Positions 53,932 through 63,210 are shown, numbered from the stretch's first letter. The stretch: 64,000 bases of DNA from Methanolinea sp. (GCA_030055515.1 JASFYI010000003.1:164506-228505), one strand, 5' to 3'. A program made the numbers and translations. Notes: generated from the letters alone by a model not told the origin.

Positions 53932-54960
53932 CTATGGGATAAATACATCTCCGGGTACCTTCCCCCGCCACTCGGCGATAACCTGCCTGTTCGCCTCCGC
54001 GTCGGACTTATCGAAGAGATCGATGACGGCGCACACCGGTTCCCTCGGGAGCACCCTGTAAAGTTCCCTGTAATCGCCGAAGAAGACGGAGATGGTCCTC
54101 TCCCCCGCCGCCTCTGCGACCGCGACAGGCTCCCTCGAGACGCGGCGCCTCCTCATCTCGTCGTACGGGAGGTGGAACGCGACGTCCCGGATGCCGAGGG
54201 CCTTCCTGTTCACGCGGACGTTCTGCGCCGACCAGTAGGCGGCAGCGTACCACGCGTCGTTGAGGATCACCTCCTGTACACCGTGCAGCGCGGCGCACAG
54301 CCCGAGTGTCCCCGTCCCCGCGCAGGCATCGACGAAGACGCGGGGGAGTCCCGCCTTGAGGCGCCGCTCGACCGACGCGATCTTCGGGTTCCTCGGCCGC
54401 GGGAACTCGATGTGGATCTGTGACTGCTGCGTGTAGATGACGAGGGGGCCTGCTCCCGTGGGGAATACCCCCGCCCGCACGTCGCAGCCCGCGAGGAGCT
54501 CGTAGGTCTTCGGGGGCTCCCCGAGATCCGGGTCGACCGCACCCGGGACGAAGTCTCCGGACCGCACGACCCCCTTCGCCTCCGGGACTTCCGCGACGAT
54601 CCTCTCCGCGGCGGCCGGCGTTACGGCGGGGGAGAGGAGGACGAGCGACCCTGCAGGGAGGAACGGCGGGCCCGCCGTGAAGACACCGGGGTGGATCAGC
54701 GGCGATCCGACCGCCCGGAGCGGTTCCCTCCCGGAGAAAATCCCTTCCTCGAGGTAGATCGCGTAGAGGTGGGAAAAGACCTCGTCGATGAACCGTTTCC
54801 CGCACGCGCAGGGCGGGAAGACCGTCCTGTCCGGCGGGGGAGCGTTCTTGTCGAGGACGCGGTACCGGCACATCCTGCAGGGGGAGAAGAGGTCCGGCAG
54901 CTTGTCGAGCACGGCGGGGGCTTCCTCGATGCAGTCGCCGCCGCACACGGGGCACTCCAT
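53932..54960 (-). CDS. Zinc-ribbon SAM-dependent methyltransferase, substrate unknown
   Basis: Protein of 342 residues. An N-terminal Cys cluster (CPVCGGDC, CRMC, CACGKRF, within 1-60) probably binds zinc. Middle part of unknown fold. A class I methyltransferase SAM loop FVDACAGTGTLGLCAALHG lies near 210-228, followed by ILNDAWYAAAYWSAQNVRVN, which resembles the Trm1/Trm5 group of tRNA methyltransferases. Substrate unassigned; an RNA target is suggested by this similarity and by adjacent tRNA and SRP RNA genes. ATG at 54960 gives MECPVCGG; an ATG at 54987 would add nine residues. Confidence 0.68.
   Translation of the reverse strand: MECPVCGGDCIEEAPAVLDKLPDLFSPCRMCRYRVLDKNAPPPDRTVFPPCACGKRFIDEVFSHLYAIYLEEGIFSGREPLRAVGSPLIHPGVFTAGPPFLPAGSLVLLSPAVTPAAAERIVAEVPEAKGVVRSGDFVPGAVDPDLGEPPKTYELLAGCDVRAGVFPTGAGPLVIYTQQSQIHIEFPRPRNPKIASVERRLKAGLPRVFVDACAGTGTLGLCAALHGVQEVILNDAWYAAAYWSAQNVRVNRKALGIRDVAFHLPYDEMRRRRVSREPVAVAEAAGERTISVFFGDYRELYRVLPREPVCAVIDLFDKSDAEANRQVIAEWRGKVPGDVFIP
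53938..53945 (-). promoter_or_regulatory. TATA box of the SRP RNA inside the upstream gene
   Basis: The minus strand reads GTATTTATCC about 22 bases before the predicted 5' end of SRP RNA. The element lies within the last codons of the zinc-ribbon methyltransferase gene (stop at 53932-53934). Confidence 0.6.
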
Positions 54961-55071
54961 GCACCGTGGTAGGAGTCCCCGGTTCATAACATGGTCGGTG
55001 GGTGGGACCTGCGGGATTTCCCGGTCCCACCCGCGGGGAAAAAAGGAGAATGTACCGTTCGGAATTTCTCA

Positions 55072-55146
55072 TGGGCCCGATGCGATTTGAACGCATGACC
55101 GCCCGGTTATGAGCCGGGCGCTCTGACCGGACTAAGCTACGGGCCC
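55072..55146 (-). tRNA. tRNA with CAT anticodon (elongator Met or agmatidine-modified Ile2)
   Basis: A 75-base cloverleaf with acceptor GGGCCCG/CGGGCCC, anticodon stem CCCGG/CCGGG and loop CTCATAA (CAT), discriminator A. The acceptor stem and anticodon stem equal those of tRNA-Ile(GAT) at 42254, which suggests tRNA-Ile2 reading ATA after agmatidine modification, but elongator tRNA-Met cannot be ruled out. No intron. Confidence 0.9.
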
Positions 55147-55159
55147 CGGGTCGAAAAAG

Positions 55160-55232
55160 CGCCGCCAACAGGACTCGAACCTGTGACATGCTGGTTAACA
55201 GCCAGCCACTCTACCAACTGAGTTATGGCGGC
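55160..55232 (-). tRNA. tRNA-Asn (anticodon GTT)
   Basis: A 73-base cloverleaf with acceptor GCCGCCA/TGGCGGC, anticodon stem GCTGG/CCAGC and loop CTGTTAA (GTT), T loop TTCGAGT, discriminator G. It stands 13 bases from the CAT tRNA; both probably share one transcript. Confidence 0.95.
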
Positions 55233-55247
55233 ACGCGCGGTATGCCC

Positions 55248-55598
55248 TTAGAGGTTGTCCTTGCCCGTGTTAAATGTAGCGGATGGGTTTTCCCCCTCGT
55301 CCCCGCCCCCGCCCTTCATCTGGACGAGGAGCGCGATCATCCTGTCGATCTCCTCGTCGAGCACCTCGAGGAGCCTCTCGCCGGCACGCGTGGCGACCGC
55401 GCCGGCGGAGGATGCCTGGATGTACCCCATCTTTTCGAGGACGCGGAGCGAGTAGCGGATCCTGTGGGACGGGAGTTCGAGGAGCTCGGAGAGCTTCATG
55501 ATGCCGATGGGCTGGTTTGCAACGACGGAGCGGAGGACCTGGACGTGCCGCCTCATGAGTTCTATCTCTTCCTTCACCCTCCCTATCATCGCCTCCAC
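55248..55598 (-). CDS. Winged-helix transcriptional regulator
   Basis: Predicted DNA-binding protein of 116 residues. A helical N-terminal segment (1-25) precedes a winged helix (about 25-75) with IGIMKLSELLELPSHRIRYS as the recognition region and LRVLEKMGYIQASSAGAVAT as wing. A C-terminal coiled coil (78-95) may dimerise. Type of ArsR/PadR-like archaeal regulators; target unknown. It is adjacent to tRNA-Asn and a small membrane protein. ATG at 55589 is an alternative start. Confidence 0.75.
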   Translation of the reverse strand: MEAMIGRVKEEIELMRRHVQVLRSVVANQPIGIMKLSELLELPSHRIRYSLRVLEKMGYIQASSAGAVATRAGERLLEVLDEEIDRMIALLVQMKGGGGDEGENPSATFNTGKDNL

Positions 55599-55620
55599 CC
55601 TGTACCCGTCTCACGCGCCC

Positions 55621-55848
55621 TCACGCATGGTCCTCGAGCCACCTCTTCGTCGCCCTGTACTCACCCCTGAAGTACAGGGCCAGCCCGGCCGCGAGCGAAA
55701 GGGAGAGGGCCGAGAGGGGAACGGCGAGCGCGGGCGGTGCCTTGAAGAAGAGGACGATACCTGCCGCGGCGAGCAGGACCACGCCGTTGAGGAGGATCGC
55801 GAGCCTGTAGAATTTCCACCGGAACTTCTCCCTTGTCTCCGCGTCCAT
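55621..55848 (-). CDS. Small two-helix membrane protein
   Basis: Protein of 75 residues with two hydrophobic helices (about 13-32 and 36-55) between charged ends; N-terminal MDAETREKFRWKFYRLAILL, C-terminal RGEYRATKRWLEDHA. Unrecognised. The frame is open upstream but the ATG at 55848 is the first that gives a sensible membrane protein. It is followed by the regulator gene on the same strand (22-base gap). Confidence 0.65.
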   Translation of the reverse strand: MDAETREKFRWKFYRLAILLNGVVLLAAAGIVLFFKAPPALAVPLSALSLSLAAGLALYFRGEYRATKRWLEDHA

Positions 55849-55909
55849 CACTGGATAGTCAGCTCCAGAATAAAAGTACTTGTGGGATTGCAACGCACGT
55901 TTTCTCCGC

Positions 55910-57037
55910 ATGGACGCGCTCGACCGGGCACTCGTCGAGGGGGGTTTTGGAGCGTACGTCGCGTACGGGACCTCCTCCGATGCAAACATCCTCTACCTCA
56001 CCCGGTTCTCCACGTCGGACCCCATCCTCTACATCCGCAGGCCGGGCGAGAGGGGGATCATCGTCGTGCCGCAGATGGAACTCGAACGTGCGGCGAGGGA
56101 ATCCGTCGCGGCCGTGATATCGCGGGCAGAGGCGGGCTTCCCCGAGGCCACGGGGGAGGAGACCGACATCTGGAAGGCGACTGCCCGCGTGATCTCGCGT
56201 CATGTGGAGGGCGCAATCCTCGTCCCGCCGGGGTTCCCCTCTGCCCTCGGCCTCGAGCTTGCGAAAGAGAGGACGGTCGCGATCGACAGGGACGTCCTCC
56301 CCGCGATGCGCGAGGTCAAGGCGGCAGGAGAGGTCGCCTCCATCAGGCGCGTCCAGCGCGCCTGCGACGCCGCGATGGAGAAGGCCATTAGGATGATCCG
56401 GAAGGCGAAGGTGAGGAAGGGGGTCCTCTACCGCGGGGCGGTTCCCCTCACCTCCTCGCTCGTGAGGTCCGCGATCCACCAGCACCTCGTGCGCGTGGGG
56501 TGCACCCCGGGAGAGACGATCGTCTCGTGCGGCGGGGAGACCGCGATGCCCCACGCGAGGGGGGAAGGGCAGCTCGTGGAGTGCGCGCCGATCGTCATCG
56601 ACATATTCCCCCGCGATCAGGAGACCGGGTACTTCTCGGACATGACGAGGACGGTGTGCAGGGGGGAGGCCCCCCCGGAGATCGCCGAGATGCACGCGGC
56701 GGTGCGCGACGCGCAGGACCTCGCGGCCCGGCTCCTGAAACCGGGGGCATCCGGGGCGGAGGTGTACAGGGAAATCGTCGACTTCTTCCGTGACGCGGGC
56801 TACGAGAGCGGCTCGCGGGGGTTCGTCCACAGCCTCGGCCACGGCGTCGGCCTCGAGGTCCACGAGAGGCCGTCGCTCGGTCCGTCCGGGGGGAGACTGA
56901 AGGAGGGGAGCGTCGTGACGAACGAGCCGGGCCTCTACTACCCCGGGACGGGCGGGGTCCGCATCGAGAACACGGGCGTGGTGAGGCGGCAGGGTTTCGT
57001 CTCCCTCACGCGCTTCCACAGGGACCTGGTCGTGTGA
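55910..57037 (+). CDS. M24-family Xaa-Pro aminopeptidase-like protein
   Basis: Protein of 375 residues with creatinase/prolidase N-terminal domain (1-135) and a pita-bread catalytic domain. Metal ligands are recognisable in VIDIFPRDQETGYFSDMTRT (two Asp), SLGHGVGLEVHE (His), TNEPGLYYPG (Glu) and VRIENTGVV (Glu). It cleaves Xaa-Pro dipeptides or N-terminal residues by family. It lies immediately before map in the same direction, giving two M24 enzymes in tandem. Confidence 0.87.
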   Translation: MDALDRALVEGGFGAYVAYGTSSDANILYLTRFSTSDPILYIRRPGERGIIVVPQMELERAARESVAAVISRAEAGFPEATGEETDIWKATARVISRHVEGAILVPPGFPSALGLELAKERTVAIDRDVLPAMREVKAAGEVASIRRVQRACDAAMEKAIRMIRKAKVRKGVLYRGAVPLTSSLVRSAIHQHLVRVGCTPGETIVSCGGETAMPHARGEGQLVECAPIVIDIFPRDQETGYFSDMTRTVCRGEAPPEIAEMHAAVRDAQDLAARLLKPGASGAEVYREIVDFFRDAGYESGSRGFVHSLGHGVGLEVHERPSLGPSGGRLKEGSVVTNEPGLYYPGTGGVRIENTGVVRRQGFVSLTRFHRDLVV

Positions 57038-57047
57038 GGCAGTTCGC

Positions 57048-57923
57048 GTGAAGGACGAGGAGATCGACCTCTACATCGAGGCGGGGAGACTCGCAGCTCG
57101 GATACTCGCGAAGGCCGCTGCCGAAGTCCGCGAGGGGACGACCGTGCTCTCCCTTGTAGAGAAGGTCGAGGGCATGGTCCTCGACGCGGGCGCGGGACTC
57201 GCGTTTCCCCTCAACGTCTCCCGGAACGAGGACGCGGCGCACGACACCGCCGGGAGGGAGGACGGGAGGACGTTTCTCCGCGGGGACGTGGTCAAGGTCG
57301 ACCTCGGTGTCCACATCGACGGGTTCATCGCGGACTGCGCGACGACCGTGGACCTCGGCGACCACGGGGAGCTCGTCGCGGCCTCGCGGGAAGGCCTGGA
57401 ACGCGCCATTGCGCGCGTCCGGCCGGGGGTGACGACCGGGGAGCTCGGGGCTGCCATCCAGGAGGCAATCGAGTCGCGGGGGTTCCGGCCCGTCGCGAAC
57501 CTCACGGGCCACGGCCTTTCGAGGTACACGATCCACACGCCGCCCAACGTCCCGAACGTGGGGTTCCACGGCGGCGCGGTCCTTAAAGAGGGGATGGTCT
57601 TCGCGATCGAGCCGTTCGCGACGACGGGCAGCGGCCACGTGACCGAGAAACCGAGGACCGAGATCTTCCAGCAGGTCTCTGTCAAACCCGTGCGGATGCC
57701 GGCAGGGAGGAGGATCCTCGAGGAGATACGGGAGAGGAGGGGCATGCCGTTCTCGCGCCGCTGGCTCTCCGATCCCCGGGCCGACATCCCGCTCGCATCG
57801 CTCGCGAGGGAGGGTATCCTCCGGAGGTACCCCGTCCTCTCGGACGTCCCGGGATCGCTCGTTTCCCAGGCCGAGCACACGCTGGTCGTGACCGAGGACG
57901 GCTGCATCGTGACGACCGGATGA
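57048..57923 (+). CDS. map: Methionine aminopeptidase, type II
   Basis: Enzyme of 291 residues that removes the initiator Met. The five metal ligands are visible: Asp in VKVDLGVHIDGF, Asp in IADCATTVDL, His in NLTGHGLSRYTIH, Glu in FAIEPFAT and Glu in the C-terminal QAEHTLVV. An archaeal type II insertion of about 60 residues lies between the fourth and fifth ligand. The start is GTG at 57048. Confidence 0.95.
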   Translation: MKDEEIDLYIEAGRLAARILAKAAAEVREGTTVLSLVEKVEGMVLDAGAGLAFPLNVSRNEDAAHDTAGREDGRTFLRGDVVKVDLGVHIDGFIADCATTVDLGDHGELVAASREGLERAIARVRPGVTTGELGAAIQEAIESRGFRPVANLTGHGLSRYTIHTPPNVPNVGFHGGAVLKEGMVFAIEPFATTGSGHVTEKPRTEIFQQVSVKPVRMPAGRRILEEIRERRGMPFSRRWLSDPRADIPLASLAREGILRRYPVLSDVPGSLVSQAEHTLVVTEDGCIVTTG

Positions 57924-57949
57924 GATACCCTTAAAAAATTCCAGAAGAA

Positions 57950-59245
57950 ATGAACTTGGTTACAGATATGCCTGTCGACGACGAGGTCCTCAAGCTCGTG
58001 GAGGTCGTCCTCACGGCCGAAATTTTCAATTCGCACCCGTCCCTCGATGCCAATGACCTCACCCCCGAGTGCAGGGCACTCTTCGGCATCGACGGGTGCG
58101 GCGATGTCAAGCGTCCTGTGCACGTGAGCGAGGGCACGGTGAAGAGGGGACTTGGCATCCCCGATGCCTGCAGGAAACTTCAGGGGACCCCGGTCGTCAC
58201 CTGCGAGGAGTTCGGGCAGAGGATTAGGGTCACGACGCTTGAGCCTGCGGCGAGGTGGTTCCTGCGGCAGGGGGGACTCCCGCTGGTCGGGAAGAACCCT
58301 GTCCTCGCGTACTACTTCCGCGGCCTCGAGCAGGTCCCCGTCTCCTACGAGGAGGTCCGGGAGAAGAATCCCCCCGTGGAGGACACGCGGGCGTTCCTCC
58401 AGGCACGCGTCGAGAAGATCGTCGCGGGCGACGAGCACCTGAAGGCCGCACTCGACCTCGTCATCCTGAGCGCGCCGGAGGAGATTGAGCAGGACTTCGA
58501 GGACCTCGTGTGCACGCCCGTGCAGGAGGCAGTCATCAGGAAGATACAGGTCGCCCGCTCGCACAGGGACTTCCTGCGGCGGCACCGCATCCACGAGATC
58601 GGGAAACTCCTCTTCGTCGGACCCCCCGGGACGGGCAAGACCTCGCTCGCCCTCGCCCTCTCGCGCAAGCTCCACCTCCCGGTCATCGAGGTGCGGCTCT
58701 CGATGGTCACGTCCCAGTACCTGGGGGAGACCTCGAAGAACATCGACCGCATATTCGACCTCGCGAAGGCGCTCGCGCCCTGCATCCTCTTCATCGACGA
58801 GTTCGACTTCGTGGCGAAGAGCAGGGTCACCGATGACCACGGCGCGATGAAGAGGGCGGTCAACTCCCTGCTCAAGAACATAGACCAGGTGAATCTCGTC
58901 CGGCACGGCGTCCTCCTCATCGGGGCGACCAACCACCCCCAGCTCCTCGACGCCGCCGCGTGGCGGAGGTTCGACGAGGTCGTGGAGTTCGGCCTCCCCG
59001 ACAGGGAGATGCGCCTCTCGATCCTCGGGAAGATCGCGGCAGGCCTCCCCGTCCGCGTCGATTTCGCGGACCTCGCGGACAGGACGGAAGGGTTCTCGGG
59101 GGCAGACCTGCGCATCATGGTCAAGGAGGCCCTCCTCTCCGCCCTCATGGAAAAGAGGGAAGAGATACTCCCCGCCGACATCGAGCGCGGGATCGCGGTC
59201 GTGGAGAGCCGGAACGCGATCCGGTCGCAGAACTGGCTCACATAG
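57950..59245 (+). CDS. AAA-family ATPase with unknown N-terminal domain
   Basis: Protein of 431 residues. About 210 N-terminal residues form a domain unlike common AAA substrates modules, with a conserved-looking region EQVPVSYEEVREKNPPVEDT. The AAA core has Walker A GPPGTGKT at 224-231, Walker B FIDEFD at 281-286 and an arginine-finger region RRFDEVVEF near 325-333. Family type is that of archaeal single-ring AAA proteins related to VAT/PAN. Work with the proteasome or in protein unfolding is inferred. It is two bases from the hydrolase gene downstream. ATG at 57968 is an alternative. Confidence 0.78.
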   Translation: MNLVTDMPVDDEVLKLVEVVLTAEIFNSHPSLDANDLTPECRALFGIDGCGDVKRPVHVSEGTVKRGLGIPDACRKLQGTPVVTCEEFGQRIRVTTLEPAARWFLRQGGLPLVGKNPVLAYYFRGLEQVPVSYEEVREKNPPVEDTRAFLQARVEKIVAGDEHLKAALDLVILSAPEEIEQDFEDLVCTPVQEAVIRKIQVARSHRDFLRRHRIHEIGKLLFVGPPGTGKTSLALALSRKLHLPVIEVRLSMVTSQYLGETSKNIDRIFDLAKALAPCILFIDEFDFVAKSRVTDDHGAMKRAVNSLLKNIDQVNLVRHGVLLIGATNHPQLLDAAAWRRFDEVVEFGLPDREMRLSILGKIAAGLPVRVDFADLADRTEGFSGADLRIMVKEALLSALMEKREEILPADIERGIAVVESRNAIRSQNWLT

Positions 59246-59247
59246 GG

Positions 59248-59967
59248 ATGAGGGTCGTCCTCCTCGGGACAGGGGATGCGGTCGGGACACCCCGGATCGG
59301 GTGCTCCTGCACCCAGTGCTCGACGGCGAGGGAGACGGGGAGGGAGAGGCTCCGGACGTCGCTCCTCTTCTCGGACGGGGAACACACCGTCCTCGTCGAC
59401 ACGGGGCCGGACCTCCGGAGGCAGCTCCTCGCCTGCGGGTCCCCGCGGGTCGACGCCGTCCTCTGGACGCACGGCCACTACGACCACTTCATGGGATTCG
59501 GGGAGTTCTACAGGGTCCAGAAGATCCCGCCGGTCTGGGCACCGCACCCGGTCGCGGATTACTGCGGGAGGATCTTCTCGTTCCTCGACTTCCAGAGGCA
59601 CGGTGTCGGGGAGTACGAGTCGTTCCGCATCGGCGACACAGAGTGGACGTTCCTGCCCGTCTGCCATCCCCCCGCCTACACGTGCGGCCTCCTCGTCACC
59701 GACGGGGACGTCCGCATCGGGTACACCTCGGACACGAACAGGAACATCCCCGGGCGGACGAGAGAACTCCTCGAGGGGGTCGACCTCCTCCTCGTCGACG
59801 CGCTCCTCCCCGGCAGGCTCCACGTCCCCAAGCACATGAACTACGAGGAGGCGTGCGCGCTCGCGGAGGAACTCGGCGTCGCGGACTTCCGGTGCGTGCA
59901 CATGAGCCACCTCGTCCCGTGGGACCTGCCCCACCTCGGCAGGGACGGCGAGGAATTCAGGTTCTGA
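59248..59967 (+). CDS. MBL-fold hydrolase, PhnP-like
   Basis: Enzyme of 239 residues with metallo-beta-lactamase fold and the PhnP/Elac-like features: start LLGTGDAVGTPRIGCSC with a CSCxxC motif (C18, C20, C23), LVDTGPDLR, the metal site THGHYDHFMG near 74-83 and a second His in ligand loops (HMSHL near 216). PhnP-type enzymes cleave cyclic phosphodiesters such as ribosyl 1,2-cyclic phosphate. The substrate here is open. Co-transcribed with the AAA gene. Confidence 0.82.
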   Translation: MRVVLLGTGDAVGTPRIGCSCTQCSTARETGRERLRTSLLFSDGEHTVLVDTGPDLRRQLLACGSPRVDAVLWTHGHYDHFMGFGEFYRVQKIPPVWAPHPVADYCGRIFSFLDFQRHGVGEYESFRIGDTEWTFLPVCHPPAYTCGLLVTDGDVRIGYTSDTNRNIPGRTRELLEGVDLLLVDALLPGRLHVPKHMNYEEACALAEELGVADFRCVHMSHLVPWDLPHLGRDGEEFRF

Positions 59968-60024
59968 GCGCCGGCGGCCAAAAAGCGCGGATCTCCACCG
60001 CCTGTCTCCTCCCACTCCCATATC

Positions 60025-60030
60025 TATATA
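60025..60030 (+). promoter_or_regulatory. TATA box of rpoL
   Basis: TATATA lies 27 bases before the rpoL ATG, which implies a leaderless or nearly leaderless transcript. Confidence 0.6.
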
Positions 60031-60056
60031 GGATTCCAGCGCCCACCCTCTTACCG

Positions 60057-60347
60057 ATGAATATAAAGGTCCTCGAACTGACGAAGGACAAGGCGAGGCT
60101 CATCATCCAGGGAGAGGGTCACACGTTCATGAACGTCCTCACGGAGGAGATACTTGCCGACCCCGACGTCGATGTCGCCAAGTACCTCATCAAATTCCAG
60201 TTCTCTGACCCCGAGCTCCTCGTCACGACGAACGGGAAGAAGGACCCCCTCCAGGCGATCGCGGACGCGTGCAGGCGCATCTCGAGGACGTGCGACGAAC
60301 TGCTCGAGAGCGTGAACTCGTCCGCAAGGCCGGGCACCGGCCGCTAA
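60057..60347 (+). CDS. rpoL: RNA polymerase subunit L (Rpb11)
   Basis: Subunit of 96 residues that dimerises with Rpo3 (D) in polymerase assembly. It starts MNIKVLELTKDKARLIIQGE and contains EGHTFMNVLTEEILADPDVD and IKFQFSDPELLVTTNGKKDP, all typical of Rpo11. The gene has its own promoter and ends before the convergent aIF2-beta gene. Confidence 0.95.
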   Translation: MNIKVLELTKDKARLIIQGEGHTFMNVLTEEILADPDVDVAKYLIKFQFSDPELLVTTNGKKDPLQAIADACRRISRTCDELLESVNSSARPGTGR

Positions 60348-60429
60348 AATTTCCTTCTCCCCGCGGTTTTTCCCTGTTATCGAAGAGAAAAGGAGATATC
60401 CTGTACCGGCGGCGCCTGGCCTTCTCCCC

Positions 60430-61047
60430 TCAGGGTGGGAGCCTCTCGGTGAAGACTATCGAGCCCGAGATCCTCGTGATTCTGACCTTCACTTTCTGGC
60501 CCGGTTTCCCGCCCGGGATGTAGATGATGTACTTGCCCATCCTCACGATGCCGTCACCCCTCTTGCTCGTGGACTGAACCTCGAGGTCGAGCGTCGCCCC
60601 CTCGGAGATCTCGCTCGCGACCGGCTCGGTCCTCGCCTTCCTCTTGCGGACGGGCCTGTGTCCCCCGCACGCGTCGCACCGGAGGATGAGGACGCGGTCG
60701 TCCTTCACGAGGCGCGTGTCGGGCTTCCCGCACTCCGAGCAGATGACGTAGTCCTCCGTGTAGGACCGAACAAGCGAGTTGATGAGGGACGGCTCGAACT
60801 TCCCGTTGAATATCGCCCGCGAGCCGTCGATCTTCCCCGCGGTCCCGAGTTCGCCGAGGAGGAACTTCATGAGGTGGTCCTTGTCGCGCCGGAGGATGTC
60901 CGCGATCTCGGCGAAATTCTCGAGCACCGTCGTCTTGCCCTCGATGTAGGCGCGTGCCTCGGGGACCGAGAACCGTTCGGTCGACTCGGCCGGCTCGGTG
61001 ACGTGGGTGTAGGCCTTCTTGAGGAGGGTCTCGTAAGATTCAACCAT
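60430..61047 (-). CDS. Translation initiation factor aIF2-beta with C-terminal TRAM domain
   Basis: Protein of 205 residues. Residues 1-140 are aIF2-beta, which joins the ternary complex with initiator tRNA: helix 1-20, alpha/beta core with [20 protein letters not shown] and a C4 zinc ribbon (CSEC, CDAC). Residues 148-205 form a TRAM domain with [20 protein letters not shown], an RNA-binding module that many methanogen aIF2-beta carry. The full-length fold fits known Methanomicrobia proteins. Convergent with rpoL. Confidence 0.92.
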   Translation of the reverse strand: MVESYETLLKKAYTHVTEPAESTERFSVPEARAYIEGKTTVLENFAEIADILRRDKDHLMKFLLGELGTAGKIDGSRAIFNGKFEPSLINSLVRSYTEDYVICSECGKPDTRLVKDDRVLILRCDACGGHRPVRKRKARTEPVASEISEGATLDLEVQSTSKRGDGIVRMGKYIIYIPGGKPGQKVKVRITRISGSIVFTERLPP

Positions 61048-61137
61048 CGTTCTCCTGTATGTCCGCGGGAGTAAAAAACGCCTCCGTCCCGGAATGCCCG
61101 CTGCCTTTTTGAGCGTGCAGCATGAAAGAATACCCGC

Positions 61138-63210
61138 ATGCTATCTGCCCGGGACCTCGAGGTGATCAGGAACGCGCTCGGCCGGGAGCCGACAGACGTG
61201 GAACTCGCCTGCTTTGAGAACCTCTGGAGCGAGCACTGCAGCTACCGGTCCACCCGCGCCCTCCTCGCGACGCTCCCCACGACGGGTCCCGGCGTCCTCC
61301 TCGGCCCGGGCGACGACGCGGCAATCGTCCTCTTCAACGAGAGGACCGCTCTCGCGGTCGGGATGGAGAGCCACAACCACCCTAGCTACGTCGATCCCTA
61401 CAACGGCGCGGCGACGGGCGTCGGGGGCATCGTCCGGGACGTCCTCTCGATGGGTGCCCGGCCGATCGCCCTCATGGACCCCCTCTACTTCGGGCCGCTC
61501 GACAGGGAGAAGAACCGGTACCTCTGCGAGCACGTCGTCGCGGGGATCGGGGGATACGGGAACTGCATCGGCGTCCCGGTCGTCAGGGGCGACCTCGCCG
61601 TGGACCCCGACTTCTCCGGCAATCCCCTCGTGAATGTCGTCTGCGTCGGGACGGTCGATCCGGGTGCGTTCCTCACTGCGCGCGTGAAGAGGCCGGGCAA
61701 CAGGCTCGTCCTCGTCGGGGCGTCGACGGGCAGGGATGGCCTCGGCGGCGCGTCTTTCGCGTCGCGTGACCTCTCGGAGGATTCCAGCGCGTCCGACAGG
61801 CCGAGCGTGCAGATCGGCGATCCCTACACGGAGAAACTCCTCATCGAGGCAATCCTCGAGATGGCCGCGACGGGGAAGGTCCTCTCGTGCAGGGACCTCG
61901 GCGCGGCAGGCCTCGCCGGGGCCTCGAGCGAGATGTGCAGCACGTTCGGCGGGCACATCTGGGCAGAGAAGGTCCACCAGAGGGAGCGGGGCATGCACCC
62001 CGTCGAGATCATGCTCGCCGAGTCGCAGGAGAGGATGCTCCTCGAGGTCGCGCCGGGGGACGTCCCCCTCGTCGGGGGAATCGCGGAGAAGTACGACCTC
62101 GGCTGGAGCGAGGTCGGGATGGTCATCGAAGAGCCCGTGTACCGGGTGACGTTCCACGGGCGGGTCGTCTGCGAGCTCCCCATCCAGCTCCTCGTCGGGG
62201 GTGCCCCGGCGTGCATGTGGGAGTGCAGGCCGTACGACGCCTCGCGGCCGTTCTCGAGGCCCCCGGGGGACATAAAGGACCTCGCCCTGAAGGTCCTCTC
62301 CCACCCCGAGGTCGCGCGGAAGAACTGGATATTCGAGCAGTACGACCACGACGTCCAGCTGAGGACCGTCTCCCTCGGCCCGGACGCGGCCGTACTCCGC
62401 CTCGACGGCGAGGCCCTCTCGCTCTCGTGCGGCTGCAATCCCCGCCACATATACCTAAAGCCCTACGAGGGGACCGCGAACGCCGTGCTCGAGAACGCGT
62501 CGAACCTCGCGTGCGCGGGCACTGCCCCGATCGCGATCGTCAACTGCCTCAACTTCGCGAGCCCCGTCCACCCCGAGGTATTCTGGCAGCTCTCGGAGTG
62601 CGTGAGGGGTCTAGGGGATGCCGCGAGGATGCTCGGCGTCCCCGTCGTGGGGGGAAACGTCTCCCTCTACAATGAGAGCGACGAGTTCGGCACGCGCATC
62701 AAGCCCACCCCCTCCATCGGGATGCTCGGGAAGGGTCCCCTCAACCCGCCCGTCCGGCCCGGCGACGGCTGGGGCCTCGCCCTGCTCGGGGAGACCGGGG
62801 CGCACTTCGGGGGTTCCGTCCTCGACGCCGTGACGGGGTGCGGGGGGGAGGCGCCGCCGGTGGGGAGTGCCGAGTTCCTCTCCCCTGTCCGGGAACGCGT
62901 CGCGTCCTCGCGGGGGATCGCGGCGACCGATCTCTCGCAGGGGGGTCTCCTCGGGGCCCTCGCCACGTTCCCGCGGGGCTGCTCCGTCGCGCTCGACTGC
63001 GACCTCTTCCCCGCCCTGTTCTCCGAGACATACGGGAGGTTCCTCCTCGCGTTCCGGCACGAGGACGACATCGCGGGGCTCCCCTGCAGGGTCATCGGGA
63101 CACTCGGGGGCGACCGGATCGAGGTGGCGGGGAGGGGAGGAAGGCTCGTGCTCGATGCAAAAGAGGTCGAGGATGCCCTCTCTTCCCTCACACGCACCAT
63201 GACGCACTGA
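61138..63210 (+). CDS. purL: Phosphoribosylformylglycinamidine synthase II
   Basis: PurL (small type) of 690 residues, which makes FGAM from FGAR with PurQ and PurS in purine synthesis. The N-terminal active-site segment [13 protein letters not shown] is near residues 27-39; [19 protein letters not shown] near 78-96 and the ATP site in the AIRS-like halves are clear. Length 690 is slightly below the 700-760 usual for the family. Purine partners are not in the window. Confidence 0.95.
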   Translation: MLSARDLEVIRNALGREPTDVELACFENLWSEHCSYRSTRALLATLPTTGPGVLLGPGDDAAIVLFNERTALAVGMESHNHPSYVDPYNGAATGVGGIVRDVLSMGARPIALMDPLYFGPLDREKNRYLCEHVVAGIGGYGNCIGVPVVRGDLAVDPDFSGNPLVNVVCVGTVDPGAFLTARVKRPGNRLVLVGASTGRDGLGGASFASRDLSEDSSASDRPSVQIGDPYTEKLLIEAILEMAATGKVLSCRDLGAAGLAGASSEMCSTFGGHIWAEKVHQRERGMHPVEIMLAESQERMLLEVAPGDVPLVGGIAEKYDLGWSEVGMVIEEPVYRVTFHGRVVCELPIQLLVGGAPACMWECRPYDASRPFSRPPGDIKDLALKVLSHPEVARKNWIFEQYDHDVQLRTVSLGPDAAVLRLDGEALSLSCGCNPRHIYLKPYEGTANAVLENASNLACAGTAPIAIVNCLNFASPVHPEVFWQLSECVRGLGDAARMLGVPVVGGNVSLYNESDEFGTRIKPTPSIGMLGKGPLNPPVRPGDGWGLALLGETGAHFGGSVLDAVTGCGGEAPPVGSAEFLSPVRERVASSRGIAATDLSQGGLLGALATFPRGCSVALDCDLFPALFSETYGRFLLAFRHEDDIAGLPCRVIGTLGGDRIEVAGRGGRLVLDAKEVEDALSSLTRTMTH

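Noticed and set aside
55072..55146. Initiator tRNA-Met for the CAT tRNA
   Set aside because: The anticodon stem lacks the run of three G-C pairs next to the loop that marks archaeal initiators, and its arms copy those of tRNA-Ile.
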